Assembly (NCBI GenBank): GCA_039621445.1
Contig: CP154956.1
Coordinates: 71,298,914-71,362,913, forward strand
Reading direction: 5' to 3'
From: Euglena gracilis
Lineage: Eukaryota; Euglenida; Euglenophyceae; Euglenales
Length of the DNA: 64,000 nucleotides
Both the position numbers and the translations under genes were made by a program. A model generated the notes under the pieces. That model was not told where the DNA came from and ran no database searches. It saw nothing but the letters and a program-made list of their open reading frames with translations. Position 1 is the first letter of the stretch; each line of letters opens with the position of its first letter. Shown one piece after another: positions 1 through 12,051 of the stretch.

Positions 1-116
1 AGCCTCTCCCCAACTCCCTCCGAGGGACGGGACGCGGCGGACTGGTTTCTGTTGACGGAGAAGTGCACGCGCCCCGATGTGGCCGAGCAGTGCCCCAACC
101 CGCTGCCAGGGCCCTG
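1..116 (+). CDS. Candidate internal exon, unknown protein (truncated by window edge)
   Basis: The first bases read in frame 1 as a GC3-rich stretch that includes DAADWFLLTEKCTRPD and ends near NPLPGPW. A possible acceptor (CCGAG, before base 24) and a possible donor (TG before GTTGAAG, around 116) bracket it. The amino-acid mix, with W, C, F and charged residues, looks like a real exon. The minus strand is also open here, however, and the neighbouring well-supported gene is on the minus strand, so the strand is not certain. I recognise no family. Confidence 0.35.
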
Positions 117-2459
117 GTTGAAGCAGCCCGAATTCATGAATCCCCCAGAATCTCTTGAATCTGGTTTCCTTGGTTTACTGGAGGCAGTGGGTCAAGGAAA
201 CCTTGGTTAAAAAGTTCCTGAAAAGTTGAAAAGTATCCAGGGCTTCATTTCCTGGCCAAATACATAAGGAATTGGCATTCAACATGACTCTTAGTGTCTT
301 AAAACTGCAACCCCGGCCACATATATTTTTTCAATCAAAATAAAGGCTCACCCCTTGGTTAACCGAAGGGGGGATGACTTGGTAAAAGGTTTTTTTTTAT
401 AGTTGAGGGTAAACTGTTTAGGAAAATTGACGTTCAACGCCCATCGCCCCCCCCCCCACTACCGCCGGCCCTGGCTTCGTCCACCCTCTCCCAGTCCCTT
501 GTGGGGCAAATCCCCGCAAACGCCCCCGCCCCCACCCACCCCACCCACCGAGAATTCCTGCGAGGCACCCCGCCCCAGGCTCCGGGGGACTTCCTTCCAC
601 CAGTGTGGACCACCCAGGCTTCATTCTATGAATGCCACACCCCCAGGGGGTGGATGACATGGGCAGGCAGTTTCGACCCCAGGGTGGGCAGCAAGGGTTT
701 TCTTAAGCCGGAGGGTGCCCTACCCCTGGGGGGGGGGGGTCCAGCCAGCCAGCAGCTCAAATCCAGCCAGCAGCCCAAATCGGGCCTGGGAGCCCCGCCC
801 CCCGGGGGTCGAGTGAAACACAGTCGGGTCCAGCCCGGCTGGAGACCGGGCCAGCCGGCCGAAGGCCAGGCTAGCCGGCCTGCTAGCTGGACAAACTGGG
901 CTGCCCAGCTCGCCTGTGCCTGCATTTTTCCCCCTCATCGCAGCTTCCCAGTCACAGCCCCCCAGCCTTGACCAAGCTCCACCCATCAAAATGTCGAGAA
1001 GACAAAAAATGTTTTAGAAAATTTTGTTTTTCATCGACCCAGCCCAGCCCAGCCCCCTCCAACCCCGGACCCCCCCCCCATACCCCCTGGGGGGGTCCAG
1101 CCAGCAGCTCATTTCCATCCAGCAGCCTTTTTGCCAGCCGGAGGCTGGACCCCGGGGGGGGGGGGTCCTTAAGGAAACCCCTGGTGGGCAGGTTTTGGGC
1201 GGGTAGTGCTGTGGTGCTGGGGACAAAACTTCCCGTGTTCAATGAAAATTGTCTGGGTCTGTTGGGACCAGGACCCCCCCCCCCCAGGAGGATGTGCCTT
1301 CTGTGGGCAGGCATTCCTCTGTGGAAGACCCCCCCAGGGGTTATTGCCAAACTGTATTTCAGTTGGGTGTCGACCCCACCCCGGGGGGGGGGTAGTGCCT
1401 GCCTGGGCAGGCACTCACAGGCACTCACAGGCACTCCGGACCCCCCTCCCCCCCGGGGTTGGTAAAAAAACAGCCTGGTTACTACATGTAAATGAATTCT
1501 GGGACCACTTCTCCCCGACCTATCTACCCACCTTGCCATACCGCCTCCTGTGGTTGGGGGGCCTCGCTGTCCGCCCTCCCTCTCCCCCCGGCTGGCACTC
1601 TCTGGCCATGCTGGCTAGACTGCTGCACTCGGCCGCGTCGCTGCTGTCCACCAGGCCAGGGGTGTGCTTGGAGGGAGGGTCTGTGGAGCGGTGGGCAGTT
1701 CTGCAATGGTGGTGGTCCTGGCCAGCCCGCCGGCCCACAGCCTACAAAGAGCTTTTGCGCAACAGCTTCCTGTCACCACGGGCAATTGTTTTCAACTGTC
1801 TAAATCATTATCCATGCAGTGCCACACGCGATGTATAGGCTTTCCCCATGGCGAAAGATATTTTGGCCTGTGAAATAGCCCACCACCACAGGTGCCGGTG
1901 TGGTGATCACTCATTGGGTTCGTTTCTTTGGGAGGGACAGAATGGCAGAGGGGTGAGAGCTGGATAGTCTTGGCATGTGGCCAGAAGGAGGTCGCAATTA
2001 TGCTTTTCAGCCCTACAAGGGGGCATTTTTGGAGGTGTATGTTGGAAATCTTGCAGTTTTCTGTAAACCATGCGTTGCCATTGACGCCCACCATTTTTCG
2101 GCCGGCCCATGATCTTTGACCTATCCTTGTGTTTCTTCACTGATTCCTTTCCTGGGCGTTGACGCGGCTGAAGTCCCTCTCGGCATTTGCCCCCCCTTCT
2201 TATGTGCAAACTTGGCCCCCCTTCGGCTTTGCAAGCCTGGTCCTCCGTTTTGAGGCCGTTCTGACTGCCCGCCAAAACTCGTAAAATGCACGCTTGGCCT
2301 CGTCTTGAATTGCGACCTGGGCCAAGCCCCCGCGTTCACCACGCATCCCCAGCACACATCTCCCGTGTCTGTCTCCTCCCGCCTCACAGGGGCCTTTTCC
2401 ACTCGGGTGGGGCATTGGCGGGCTCCGGGGCCGCGGTGCCCGGATGAGCGGCGCAGCGG
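117..2459. repeat. Repeat-rich non-coding stretch with a CCAGCCAGCA-type element
   Basis: Bases 640-1180 carry an element that starts near TTCTTAAGCCGGAGG and contains runs of CCAGCCAGCAGC, a conserved ATCAAAATGTCGAGAAG segment and a CCCAGCCCAGCCCCCTCCA tract. A second copy in the same orientation lies at 63345-63720, and related pieces lie at 30060-30180 and 36540-36960. Bases 1330-1460 hold G-runs and CACAGGCACTC direct repeats. From 1820 to 2450 I see nothing recognisable. The one place with possible coding sequence (1570-1720) is listed separately. Confidence 0.6.
1565..1722 (-). CDS. Ambiguous candidate exon
   Basis: The minus strand shows a possible acceptor (CTGGTGGACAG) followed by an open GC3-rich reading that includes SDAAECSSLASMARECQP. 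The plus strand is also open across the same bases, with LARLLHSAASLLSTRPG before a possible GTGTGC donor. The minus reading has the more protein-like composition, and it could be a downstream exon of the minus-strand membrane sensor. I cannot decide the strand or assign a family. Confidence 0.25.
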
Positions 2460-2558
2460 ATGGGCCGGGGCACCCTGTTCCTGGGGGCGCTGCTGGCCCT
2501 GGGGGCTGCGCTGGCGTCCAGGGCGGACCAGGCACCCCGGGCACCTGAAGGGCTGAGG
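2460..2558 (+). CDS. Candidate first exon with a secretory signal peptide
   Basis: An ATG at 2460 opens a reading that begins MGRGTLFLGALLALGAALAS. This is a classic signal peptide: a basic start, a hydrophobic core, and small residues (ALAS-RA) at a likely cleavage point. The frame runs to a GT donor (GAGG before GTGGG) near 2558. A DNA transposon is inserted only about 30 bp further on, at 2587. Against this, the reverse strand has a good acceptor (CAGCCCTTCAG) and is open too, and no following plus-strand exon could be found. The exon is therefore a candidate only, and the product is unknown. Confidence 0.4.
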
Positions 2559-2586
2559 GTGGGTCGGGGGGGCGTCTCCCTACAGT

Positions 2587-4995
2587 CTCAGGCGGCGCTA
2601 ATTGCCCATTTCCCCCCCCAATTTCTGTGCGTTTGAGGTGCGCAGGTTTCCGTTTACGACATCCCACTTGGTTTGGTTGGTTGGGAAACGCTGCAACAAC
2701 TTTGAGAAGCTTGGGGACAAGGTGAGCTGAAGTGGGATGCGGTTTGAGTGCGTGGTGCCCTTAATTTGTCAGTGCACAAGTTCCCTGCTGATGACACACC
2801 TGGGCCACGCAAAACTGAACACTTTTTCCCACCAGTCAACCCCTGCTGAGAGATACTCAGAAATTTTGTTTGAGGCGATGTGGAAACGGAACGCAACTTT
2901 GTTTTGGAATTTTTTGTAAGACCGTTTGCAGGCGGATCTCCTCGCACATCGAGACGTCGGTCATCACGTGAAATTGTTCATGAACAAGTTTGGGGGAGAG
3001 GGAGGGGTATTTCGAGAAGTTATTGAACGATAGCAGTGGGTGGTTATCCGCCTACTCCGTTTTTTTTTTTTTTGCACGGGTTTCCGCCCAGATGTGGTTT
3101 GGGCGGAAACCTGCGTGGAACTTCTTCCTGTCCCGATGGGTTGTGTCTGTGATGTATCTCGAAGTGTCGGTGTCGATGGTGGTGCGCGGCGACATAATTT
3201 TTTGAAAGTTGGGCGGGACAGCTGCGCCTTGGCAGCAAGCACCCGAGCAGGCGGAAACCCACCTTGCATTTGAGCAGGAGGTGGACACCCTCCTCTCCAA
3301 TGAGGAGGCGGACATGTCCCCCCTGGCTGGTGGAAGGCACCGTCTGCAGGGAAAAGAGTGGAACGCGTGTGTCAGTTGCCAGGCCGGGTGTGCTGCAGTA
3401 GAGGTGATATTTTTACTATCTCTGAAAGACAGCCAAAAACCTGAGAGGAACAAAAGCACCTCCCAGAGCCCTCCTCCTGGAATCCAATGGTTTTGGTGGC
3501 CCAAAATCAGGGTTCGGGGATGGCTGGCAAAGACATGAATCATGATACGGACGGAGAAATCAAAAAAGGCAGCAATCAAAAAATTTCGGGGGTTTTCGGA
3601 AGGAGTTCTTCAAGTTCTGAAAAATTGAAGGACTTTTTAATTGTTCTTTGACAGAGTTTTACAGCATTTTTCCTTTGAAAAGTTGCAGTTTTTGCTTAAA
3701 TTCAGATAAGATGCCCACCTCTTTTTTTCTGGCTCTTCTTTCTTCGGGGTCGGCAACATGCCTCCGAAGGAGGCTATGGTGGTCTCCACAGTTAGAAGCC
3801 GTGTGGGAGGGGGGTAAACCACCGTGATCCCTCATGATTTCTCTGACCTCACAGCTGGTATGCCCCCCTCCATCTCTCGTTAGTTGTGTCTGTGCAAACC
3901 CCGTTTCCATCCGAACTCATAAAAGCTGACCAGGCCTCAGTGCTCAAGCCAGACAAGTCAGCTGTTGGCCTCCAGAGCAGGTACTCTGTGTTTTCGTTTA
4001 AATGGATAACCGCCCACGTCGTCTCTTGGTCCAACCCAACCCCATGCCAACCCCTCCATGGTGTTTTTAAATTATTGTGGGGATGGTCAGGCAGTTAACC
4101 GCCTGAAACAAAATTGTTGGTGGTGGAAAGACTTTGTGGGTTTTGGTTCATACTGGATGCTACGAGTGCAGAGTTTCATAAATCAGGTACTTCTTCTCTT
4201 TTTGTTTTTGGACAGTTTTAGACAGGAGCCTTTCTCTATCCAGTGCGTTGGCGAAGACAGGATATCGTCGGGCGGGGCCTGCCCACGTCGTCAGGGAGTT
4301 CTCCAGCTACCATTGGCTGTGGCGTTACTGTCCCCCATTCCAGAGACCCCAGCAGGCAATGGCGCCTGGCCTATGCCAGTCTCGACACAGGGGGAGGGGA
4401 GGGCAACACCACCAGAGCACCACCATTGTTTCTTGTTCAATCCAGACGGATTCCCGCCTACGTTAAGTCGCCATACATTCACCATGTATAACACAAGGCG
4501 GATTCCCTCCTACCAATCATCAAACTGTTTGTATTGTGGTGGGTGGTGGTAATCCGTGTACCATTCTTTGTTTTCACTTGTAGGCGGTAATCTGCGTACA
4601 AGTTTATTCTGCCCGGATATCCGCCTAAACATTTAAGTCTGTTTCTTTGATACCTCTTGTTTCATTTCAGGCGGTTATCCCCGCACATTTGTAGTGTGCA
4701 ATTCCCAAACACTGTTATTGACATAAACCATGGAGACACAGCCCCATGTTATACCCATTCAAAGTCAGTGTTTTTTCAACTTAAAACAGTTCCAACACAT
4801 CCTCAAATCACACAATTCTCACAGAATTGCAAAGTGTTTGGGCGGATAACCGCTCAAAACCACGTCCAGAAAATTTTGGCCCAAAGTCGCCATCCCCCCT
4901 GAACCTAAATTTTTTTGTCCTTTTAGGGAGGTTTTAAAACACTCAAAAGACGTCAAAAAACACAAAAATTGGTTGGGCAATTAGCGCCGCCTAAG
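2587..4995. mobile_element. DNA transposon copy 1, non-autonomous, TIR plus 5-bp target duplication
   Basis: The left end is CTCAGGCGGCGCTAATTGCC and the right end, read inward on the minus strand, is CTTAGGCGGCGCTAATTGCC. The inverted ends are thus near perfect over about 22 bp. The flanks are an exact 5-bp duplication, ACAGT at 2582-2586 and 4996-5000. The 2409-bp body has no long open frame. It carries many copies of a palindromic motif of the form GCGG(N4)CCGC or close variants (around 3040, 3077, 3105, 4000, 4088, 4582, 4613, 4669 and 4841). Long segments match the element at 6340-8982 in reverse orientation, for example 3660-3830 with 7360-7540 and 4660-4860 with 6490-6680. No transposase is visible. 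Confidence 0.88.
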
Positions 4996-5000
4996 ACAGT

Positions 5001-5400
5001 GCAGGAATTACCAGAGCAGCTCACCCGGCCAGGGGGGGGGGGGCAACACAAGAGCACTGGAGTAAGGGGTCCCTGGCACTCACCACAGGAGCAGGCTTGC
5101 GCTTAGTCGGGTGCCTACCCCACGGGGGGGCGTGCTAGGGGCAGGCACCCCATAGCACCCGATCCGACCCCCCCCCCCCCGGGGGGGTAGGGTTTCGGGG
5201 GGGTGCCTGCCCCTAGCAGGCACCCCCCTCCGACCCCGGCGCCGAAGGCGCCGGGGGCCCGGAAACGGCCATTTTCAATGAAAATTTTCTGGGTCCGGCC
5301 CGGACCCCCTATCCCCCCCCGGGGGGGGGTCTGCCTGCTAGGGGCAGGCACCCTATAGCACCCACCCCCCCTCCCCCCCCGGTTGGTAAGCACAAGCATG
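5001..5400. repeat. G/C-run block with GGGCAGGCACC inverted repeats
   Basis: This stretch holds long C and G runs and several copies, in both orientations, of a sequence around GCCTGCTAGGGGCAGGCACC. Related pieces occur near 1390-1440 and 10270-10320. At 5236-5254 it has the perfect hairpin CCGGCGCCGAAGGCGCCGG, which recurs in other repeat families of this window (32761, 60824). There is no coding sequence. Confidence 0.5.
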
Positions 5401-5607
5401 CACAGGAGGCGAAGTTAGCGCCGGCATGAAGACTGGTGTGCAACCCAGGGGGGGGGGGGGCATCCCCCTCTCCTTCCCCGGGGCGTTGGAGTTAGGAATC
5501 TGCACACATTTGGCGGCATTGTCCCAAGCAATCCACCGCCGTGGGTTGGAAGGGGTTCCTCGCTACACTCCCGGCTGGGGGGGGGGCCACTGTTGGCCTT
5601 GCTGGAC

Positions 5608-8600
5608 GGTCCTGATGGTGGCCATGCTGCTCGCTGCGCAAAGCAAGGGCGCGGTGCGCGCCCTCGCCCCTTCCACAGCCACGTCTCGTTGGAAGACACG
5701 AGCTGGAAGCCGAGGAAGGCGTCGAACTCCGTCCCCACCAGAGGTCTGTTAGGACCCGGGGGACCGGGGTCCGGACCCACCCACCCACCTCCTGAGGGGG
5801 CCTGGGGGGGCTTGGGGCGACCCACTTTAGGGGTTAGGTTCTGGGGCCCAAATTTTTTTCGGCGCTGCGCACCAAAAATAGCGGAAACCCCCCTCCAGGG
5901 GCTCAGTGCCCTCCCGGGGGGCGGGGGGGCAGACTCTAGGGTCGTCAACTTTTAAAAAAAAATCTCTGGTCCCCACATACAGCCACGACAGCGAGGTCTC
6001 CCCGTCGGACAGGAAGGCGTCATACAGGAAGGCCATGGTACTTTGCACCGAGGGGGTTTCGCGGGCAGAGGTCTTCCTGAATGTCACACTTTCCTCGGCA
6101 CTGGCCAATCAAATTGGCAAAAAAAGCAACGTTGAATGCATCCAAATGTCGGCATGTTGCGCATAGACGTTGCACACAAAGGCATTCATACAGTGAACAT
6201 AAATTGATTTCCATTATTTGCACATAACACACATATGCATGTGTGTGCATCTATGAACATATCCTTGTCTGCTCCTGTTGCCATGCACGCCTCAACACTT
6301 ACACCAACTTATAACTATCGAAAAAAGTGGTAAATATGACTTAGGCGGCGCGAATTGCCCACCCGATTTTTGCGTTTTTTGGCGTTTTTTGGCTGTTTTA
6401 AAAACAGCTAAAAGGGCAAAAAAGATTTGAGCTGAGAGGGGTGTGTGACAGCTTTGGGCAAAAATTTAATGAAAGTGGTTTTGCGCGGTATTCCGCTTAA
6501 CCGATTTCCGATTGCGTGTGAATTGTGTGATTTGGGGGTGTACTAGAAACGTCTGAAATGGGTTGAAGAACACTGACTTTGAATGGGTGTGACACGGAGC
6601 TGTGTGTCCATGGTTTATGTTAATAACAGTATTTGAGAGACGAGTGAACAATACAAGTGTGTGCGGATAACCGCGTAAAACGAAAGAAGAGGTGACAGAC
6701 AACGGAGTTAAACGTTTGGGCGGATATCCGCGCAGAAGGAACTTGTACGCGGATTACCGCGTAAAAGTGAAAACAAAGAATGGTACGCGGATTACCGCGT
6801 ACCATAACACAAACAGTTGATGATGGGTAGAAGGGAATCCGCCTGGTATGTGTGTTTTCGTGGTGAGTGCAAGGCGACTGGGTGTAAGCGGGAATCCGTG
6901 TGGCCGGGTTAAGGGTGGGCAGAAAAAGGACAGCATTTGTGGACGATGGGATGGGGGTAGAAGATGGAAACCACCCTAGAAATGAAGTCTGCTGGTTTGT
7001 TGGCAAAGTTTTGCAACCCTACTTGTGACACCAGTCACAGGCGTGAATCTTTGCGGAGGACACAAACGACAGACTTTGTTGCCAAGTCGCCAGGCAGTTT
7101 GCAACTGAATGGCGTCTGGCATGTTGTGGTGAGTTTGAGGGGTGGAGGTTTATGGAAACCAGGGAGAGGAGATTGCGCCAGCAGGGTTTGACCAACCGAG
7201 GAGAGACGGGCAGCCCTTAAACTTGGGCACTCAGAGCAGGGGTGGTTTCCAAAAGGACCGGAGACACTTGTGCTGATGGTGGTTACGTGGATGGAGGCCA
7301 AAATGCATCGGGTCAAACATCGACCCGGCGTTGGTTGAGAACGACGACCTTCTGGTTTACCCCCCCTCCCACACGGCTTCTGACAGTGGAGACCACCGTT
7401 GCCTCCTCCGGAGGCATGTTGCCGACCCCGAGGGAAGAAGAGCCAGTTAAAAAAGAGGTGGTTTGGGTATTCTGTCTGAATTTCAGCAAAAACTGCAGCT
7501 TTTCAAAGGAAAAATGCTGTAAAACTCCTTCAAAAAACAATTGAAAAGGCCTTGATTTTCTCAGAACCTGGAGGACTCCTTCCGAAAACCCTACAAAATT
7601 GTTCGATTGCTGTCACCAGCTGCTGAAACAGGCGTTTCTCCGTCCATATCTTGAATCACTTCTTCGTCAGCCTTCCCCAAACCCTGATTTTGGGCCACCA
7701 AGACCGTTGGGTTCCAGGAGGAGGGCTCTGGGAGGTGCTTTTGTTCTTCCTGAGAAACCAACCTCAGTTTTTTGGCCGTTTTTCGGGACAGTAACAAAAC
7801 ATCTTCTCTACCGAAGCTCACCTGGCCTAGCAACTGACACGTGCGTTCCACTGCTCTCCCTGCAGCCACCCCTCCACCACTGGCCAGGGGGAACATTACT
7901 GCGTCCTTATTGCAGAGGAGGGTGTCCACCTCCTGCTCAAATGCCACGCGGGTTTCCGCCTGCTCCGGTGCTTGCTGTCCCGGCGCAGCAGCCACAGCTC
8001 CTTTTCAACCTGTCCCGACCAACTGTCAAAAACGATGTCGCCACACGTCACCACCGACACCGACACTTTGGGACACCAAAACATCACAAAACACACACAA
8101 CCCATCAGGACAGCAACAAGCTCCACGCAGGTTTCCGCCTAAACCACATCTGTGCGGAAACCCGCGCAAACTAAAAGCGAAGTACGCGGATAACCGCTCA
8201 CTGCTATCGTTCAATAACGACCCAAAGTCCTCCTCCCTCTCCCCACAAACCTGTTCATTAACAACTTCACGTGATGACCCACTTCTGGAGGTCTCTGCGC
8301 GTTCCCACTTCCCGCTCCCACGTGCCATCCACAAACACGAACTGTTCCCATTCTCAAACCCTTCTGCGCGGGTTTCCGCCTGAAGAATCATCGCTTCTTT
8401 ACGCGGTAAACCGCCTAACGCCATTTTGTACCTTCATTCCCAGTCCAGTCCCCTCCGTAAGGCCAGCATCTCTCCGTCACAAAAACTCATTTTGCGCGGT
8501 TTACCGCTTAAAACATCCCTTCCAAGAAATTGTAACATCTGTTGGCCAGTGTTGTTCGTTCACCTCCCCCATCACTGGACATCGGGACTCTTGAGATGTT

Positions 8601-11600
8601 CAAAAATGCGCGGGTTGCTTAAGCGGGTGCCTCTTCGTCACCTGCCACACCGTGTCACCCCCCCTCCAGAGGGGGGGTTCGGTAGCAACGCCAAACAACC
8701 TCAGCTCCGGAGGCCAGGTGTTCTCCCACCGTTTTCTGTTTTTCAAATTTTCAGGGCGTTCCAGGGGGGTGTTTTCCAAAACCCCCCCTAAAACGACCAT
8801 AAATTCTCAATATCGCCACTTTGTCAAAATGCTTAAAATGGACCCTTAACGACCCAAATTTTTGTGCTGGTGCCATCCTCTCAAAATTTCGAGTATAAAA
8901 CAGTGAGTTTCGTAAACGGAAACCCGCGCACCCCAAGCGTGCAAAAAATCGCAAAAAAATTGGGCAATTCGCGCCGCCTAAGTATGACCTTTCCCAGAAA
9001 GACCAGGACCCCTTAAGCAGCTGGGGGGGAAATGCTGGCTGACCATTGCTTGCCAACCCCCTGCGGGGGTCACTTTCCACTTTCAGAAAAACCAGTGAAT
9101 TACCTTTCAAAAACCAGTCACTCATGTTCACCCCAGGGGGGAGGGTCGGTCAACATTCCTCGTAAGGATGGGTTCTGCGTGACACAATGCAGAATACAAT
9201 ACCCAAAACTACATGTAAAAAAATAAACCAAAATGGGCAAAATAATTGGGCAGTGCAAATGGATAGCTTGGAACAGGCAGCACACTGTGCCAGACCTCCT
9301 TCCAAATGAGAACTGAGGAGGCCTGAGGCACAGGGGCAGGAGCAGAGAGGCCCTCAGGGAATTTCTTAAGGACCCCCAAAAAGGAAATGGCAAACAGCTT
9401 CCGCCACCCTGGCGAACCATCAAACCAGCCAGGCAGATCCTCCTGGCTTGGTTGCTTTCCGTGGTTCCTGCTGGGTGGGCGGAGTGGGGCCCACACCTCG
9501 CTGGTACGCCCGCGCCACGCGGTCACACATCCGCGGCAGGCGAAATTCCGACCAACCCGGGGGGCGACAGTGGGGTCTCGGAGTGGTTGTGAGTGCCGGG
9601 GGGTTGGGCGGTCGTGCATACCAAGCCTTGGGCAGAAATCAGGCCAAAAATGTAACATTTTCTGGGCTTCCAGCTCATTCCGCGCCAGCTCCCCTGCTCC
9701 CCGAGAAAAAAAAAAACGAAGAGTGATTTTGTTCGGTTTCGTCCCATCCACCATCACATTTTTGGTGTGAACTCTATTTTGGTGCTATTTGGGGAGGAGA
9801 TTTTTGGACATTTTTGGCGTGAAGGTGCGTTGGGCGGGACGTGAGGGGGGGCCTGGGACTGCCTGCCCAGGCACCTCTGGGGGGGGGTCAAAATTCCTCC
9901 TGCTCTCCGGCCCCGGCCGGACGAGGGCCTCGACGCGGGCCAGCACGCCGTCCGCCACCTGCCGGGCCACCATGCCCGACAGCCGGTGCAGCTCCTCGTC
10001 CATCGTGGCCGACAGCAGCACCAGCGGCGTGACCCCCGCCGCCACCGACGCGCAGGGCCCCCGCCGGCCCCGGCAGAAAGGGGGGGGGCCTGCCGCGCCA
10101 CACCCCGGCAAAGAGTGAGCCGGGGGAGACGGCACGGACCTTTAAGCCCAGGGGAGGGGGAGAGGGGTCCCCCACACACCCACCGACCTCCTGGGGGGGG
10201 GGGGAGGTAGTTCAGGGGAATCCACACACCCTGACCCTCCCCCTCCACCAGGCTTCGTATTGCCAACCCTGGGGGGTGCCTGGTGCTATGGGGCGCCTGC
10301 CCATAGCAGGCACACGCCCCCAGAGGGGTCAGTTTTTGGACCCCAGTGACTGCCAATTTTGCCATTTGGGCCCCAGCCAATTGAATTCAGCCAGTTTGGG
10401 GCCCCTGGCCCCATCGGCACCGGGGGGCACTACCAACCCCAAAACCTGACCCCCCCCCTGGGGGGTCGAAATGCCCTACCCCCCCCCTGCCTGCCCACAG
10501 AACCCGGCCCCCCCCCGGGGGGGGGGGGGGCTCTGGGTACTTCCTTAAAAAGAAGCCTGCCCTCAACCCTCTTCAAGGTCCAACCTTTTAAAGAATTCCA
10601 GGGCATCCAAGGTGCACAAGGCGTCTGCCAGTCTGCAGCGGTTTTTTTAAGACCGGGGGGAGAGGGGGGGAGGGGGTCAGCACACACCCACCCACCCCAT
10701 GGGGTGAGCCCCCCCCGGGGGAGGGGGGGGGGTCCTGGGGGACCTACCCACTTTGCCAAAAAAAAATGCTAAAAATTGCACCTTTTTATACCCACCAGCC
10801 CCTACCCCCACCCCCCCGGGGGGGAGGGGGTCCCCCTACCCCCTCCCTCCCGGGGGAGGGGGTCCAAGACTAGAAAAAAACCTCTGCCAGTCTGTCGTTC
10901 TGGGTTTGTTGTCTGTCCATGACAGACTGTATCGCAGTTGGCATCAGATCGCAACGTTGTGCCAAACATTATCGCCTTCAGCGGTTGAGAGCGTCAAACC
11001 CACCCCAGCCCACACCCGTGGGAGGGGCCAGCGGGGAGCAGATCACCAGCGCCACCAGCAGCACAGTGATGCTGACGGTGCAGCCGCGGAGCCCCGACGG
11101 CTCGTCGCGACCGATGACCCGCCCCAGGGCGTGGAACTCCTGCGCGCACAGCTGGTAGCACTCCAGGTCCCGCGCGTCGTACCCGTCCTCGGGGGCAGGG
11201 TGGGGGGATCACTTCTCAGCAACTTGTTGTCGGTGCTTTTCTGCCCACTCCCTGACCGCTATGAACCGTGTTGTGTGGGAATGAAAACTATGAAAAGCTG
11301 TCTAGCAGTGGAAACTATTACGGCACTTCATTTGTCTTATTTGTATGTGAAAAGAGGGTTCAGACGTAGCATAGATCAGTGAAGTTCACCGGTGAAGTTC
11401 ACCGGTGAACTTCACCGTTTTGATGGTTGGGGGTGAAATTCTCATGGGTGAAATTTTGCTCCTTTCCTCTCAAAATGGTCATTTTGAGCTTTATGCTTCA
11501 TGGAATTTTATCGAAATTTCCGAAAACTTGCCCAAAAATGTCATTTTTGGTCATTTTTGGCCAAAAAGTGCTAGGGCTTCATGTTAACCACCCCAAATGA

Positions 11601-12051
11601 CAATCCCCGGATTATTCTTTGGACACCTGAAATCGGGTCCGGGGGGGGGGGGGTTATTATTTCGACGAAACTGTAAAATAAAAAATGGGCCAAAAAGGCT
11701 CCATCGGCCCAACCAAAACTTTGGCAATTCCGGAAAACATAACCTTGCACAGTGTGAATGTGACCTGTTTGGTTTGTGATTTTTAAATTGCGGAGGGGGG
11801 TTATTATTTGGGCAGCCGAAGTCGGTCCTCGGGGTGGGTATTATTATGATTGTTTTTATTATTATACATTATTTATTATTTATTATTTACATTACAATGT
11901 TGTTATAATTTGTAGTGGGGGATGTGTGACACGGACCAAGCATGCGGCGATCTTCCGAGGCGTTGGAGGCCCCGCCCTGGGGGTCCTCCAGGTCCAGGCT
12001 GCCACTGTCAAGGTGCCCCATCACGTTGACGGTGGACGAGAACTTCGCCAT
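5608..12051 (-). CDS. Membrane sensor with Cache-like extracellular domain, 5' part, split gene
   Basis: Five minus-strand exons can be seen. Exon 1 (11937-12051) starts MAKFSSTVNVMGHLDSGSLD. Exon 2 (about 11028-11187) includes DGYDARDLECYQLCAQEF and a hydrophobic stretch, CTVSITVLLVALVI. Exon 3 (about 9933-10075) continues with VTPLVLLSATMDEELHRL and an amphipathic helix, VARQVADGVLARVEAL. Exon 4 (about 5972-6080) has STMAFLYDAFLSDGETSLSW. Exon 5 (5608-5745, acceptor CTAACAG) has LVGTEFDAFLGFQLVSSNET. One transmembrane helix, then a long helix, then an 'aFl..a...d.slsWlYvG...' segment is the layout of the Cache sensor domains that precede nucleotide cyclases or kinases. No catalytic domain is in view, so the output is unknown. 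Not all splice phases could be reconciled. A 65-bp open piece at 9505-9570 (FRLPRMCDRVARAYQR, before a GTGTGG donor) may be a further exon. A transposon sits in the intron between exons 3 and 4. Confidence 0.55.
6340..8982. mobile_element. DNA transposon copy 2, non-autonomous, inverted relative to copy 1
   Basis: The left end is CTTAGGCGGCGCGAATTGCC, and the same sequence is read inward from the right end (…GGCAATTCGCGCCGCCTAAG). The target duplication is TATGA at 6335-6339 and 8983-8987. The element is 2643 bp and lies in an intron of the Cache-like receptor gene. It holds more than a dozen variants of GCGG(N4)CCGC, for example near 6485, 6663, 6720, 6750, 6787, 8127, 8152, 8185, 8367, 8401, 8495 and 8915, several preceded by TACGCG. 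Its middle matches copy 1 in reverse order, and no frame encodes a recognisable transposase. Both copies are therefore likely mobilised in trans. Confidence 0.88.
11383..11420. repeat. GGTGAAGTTCACCGG palindrome cluster
   Basis: Three overlapping copies of the palindrome GTGAAGTTCACCGGTGAA lie head to tail here. The same motif recurs at 50065-50095 and once near 50230, far away in the window. It lies inside the intron region of the Cache-like gene. A segment with GGGGTTATTATTT at 11650-11830 belongs to another dispersed family (see 33620). Confidence 0.6.
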
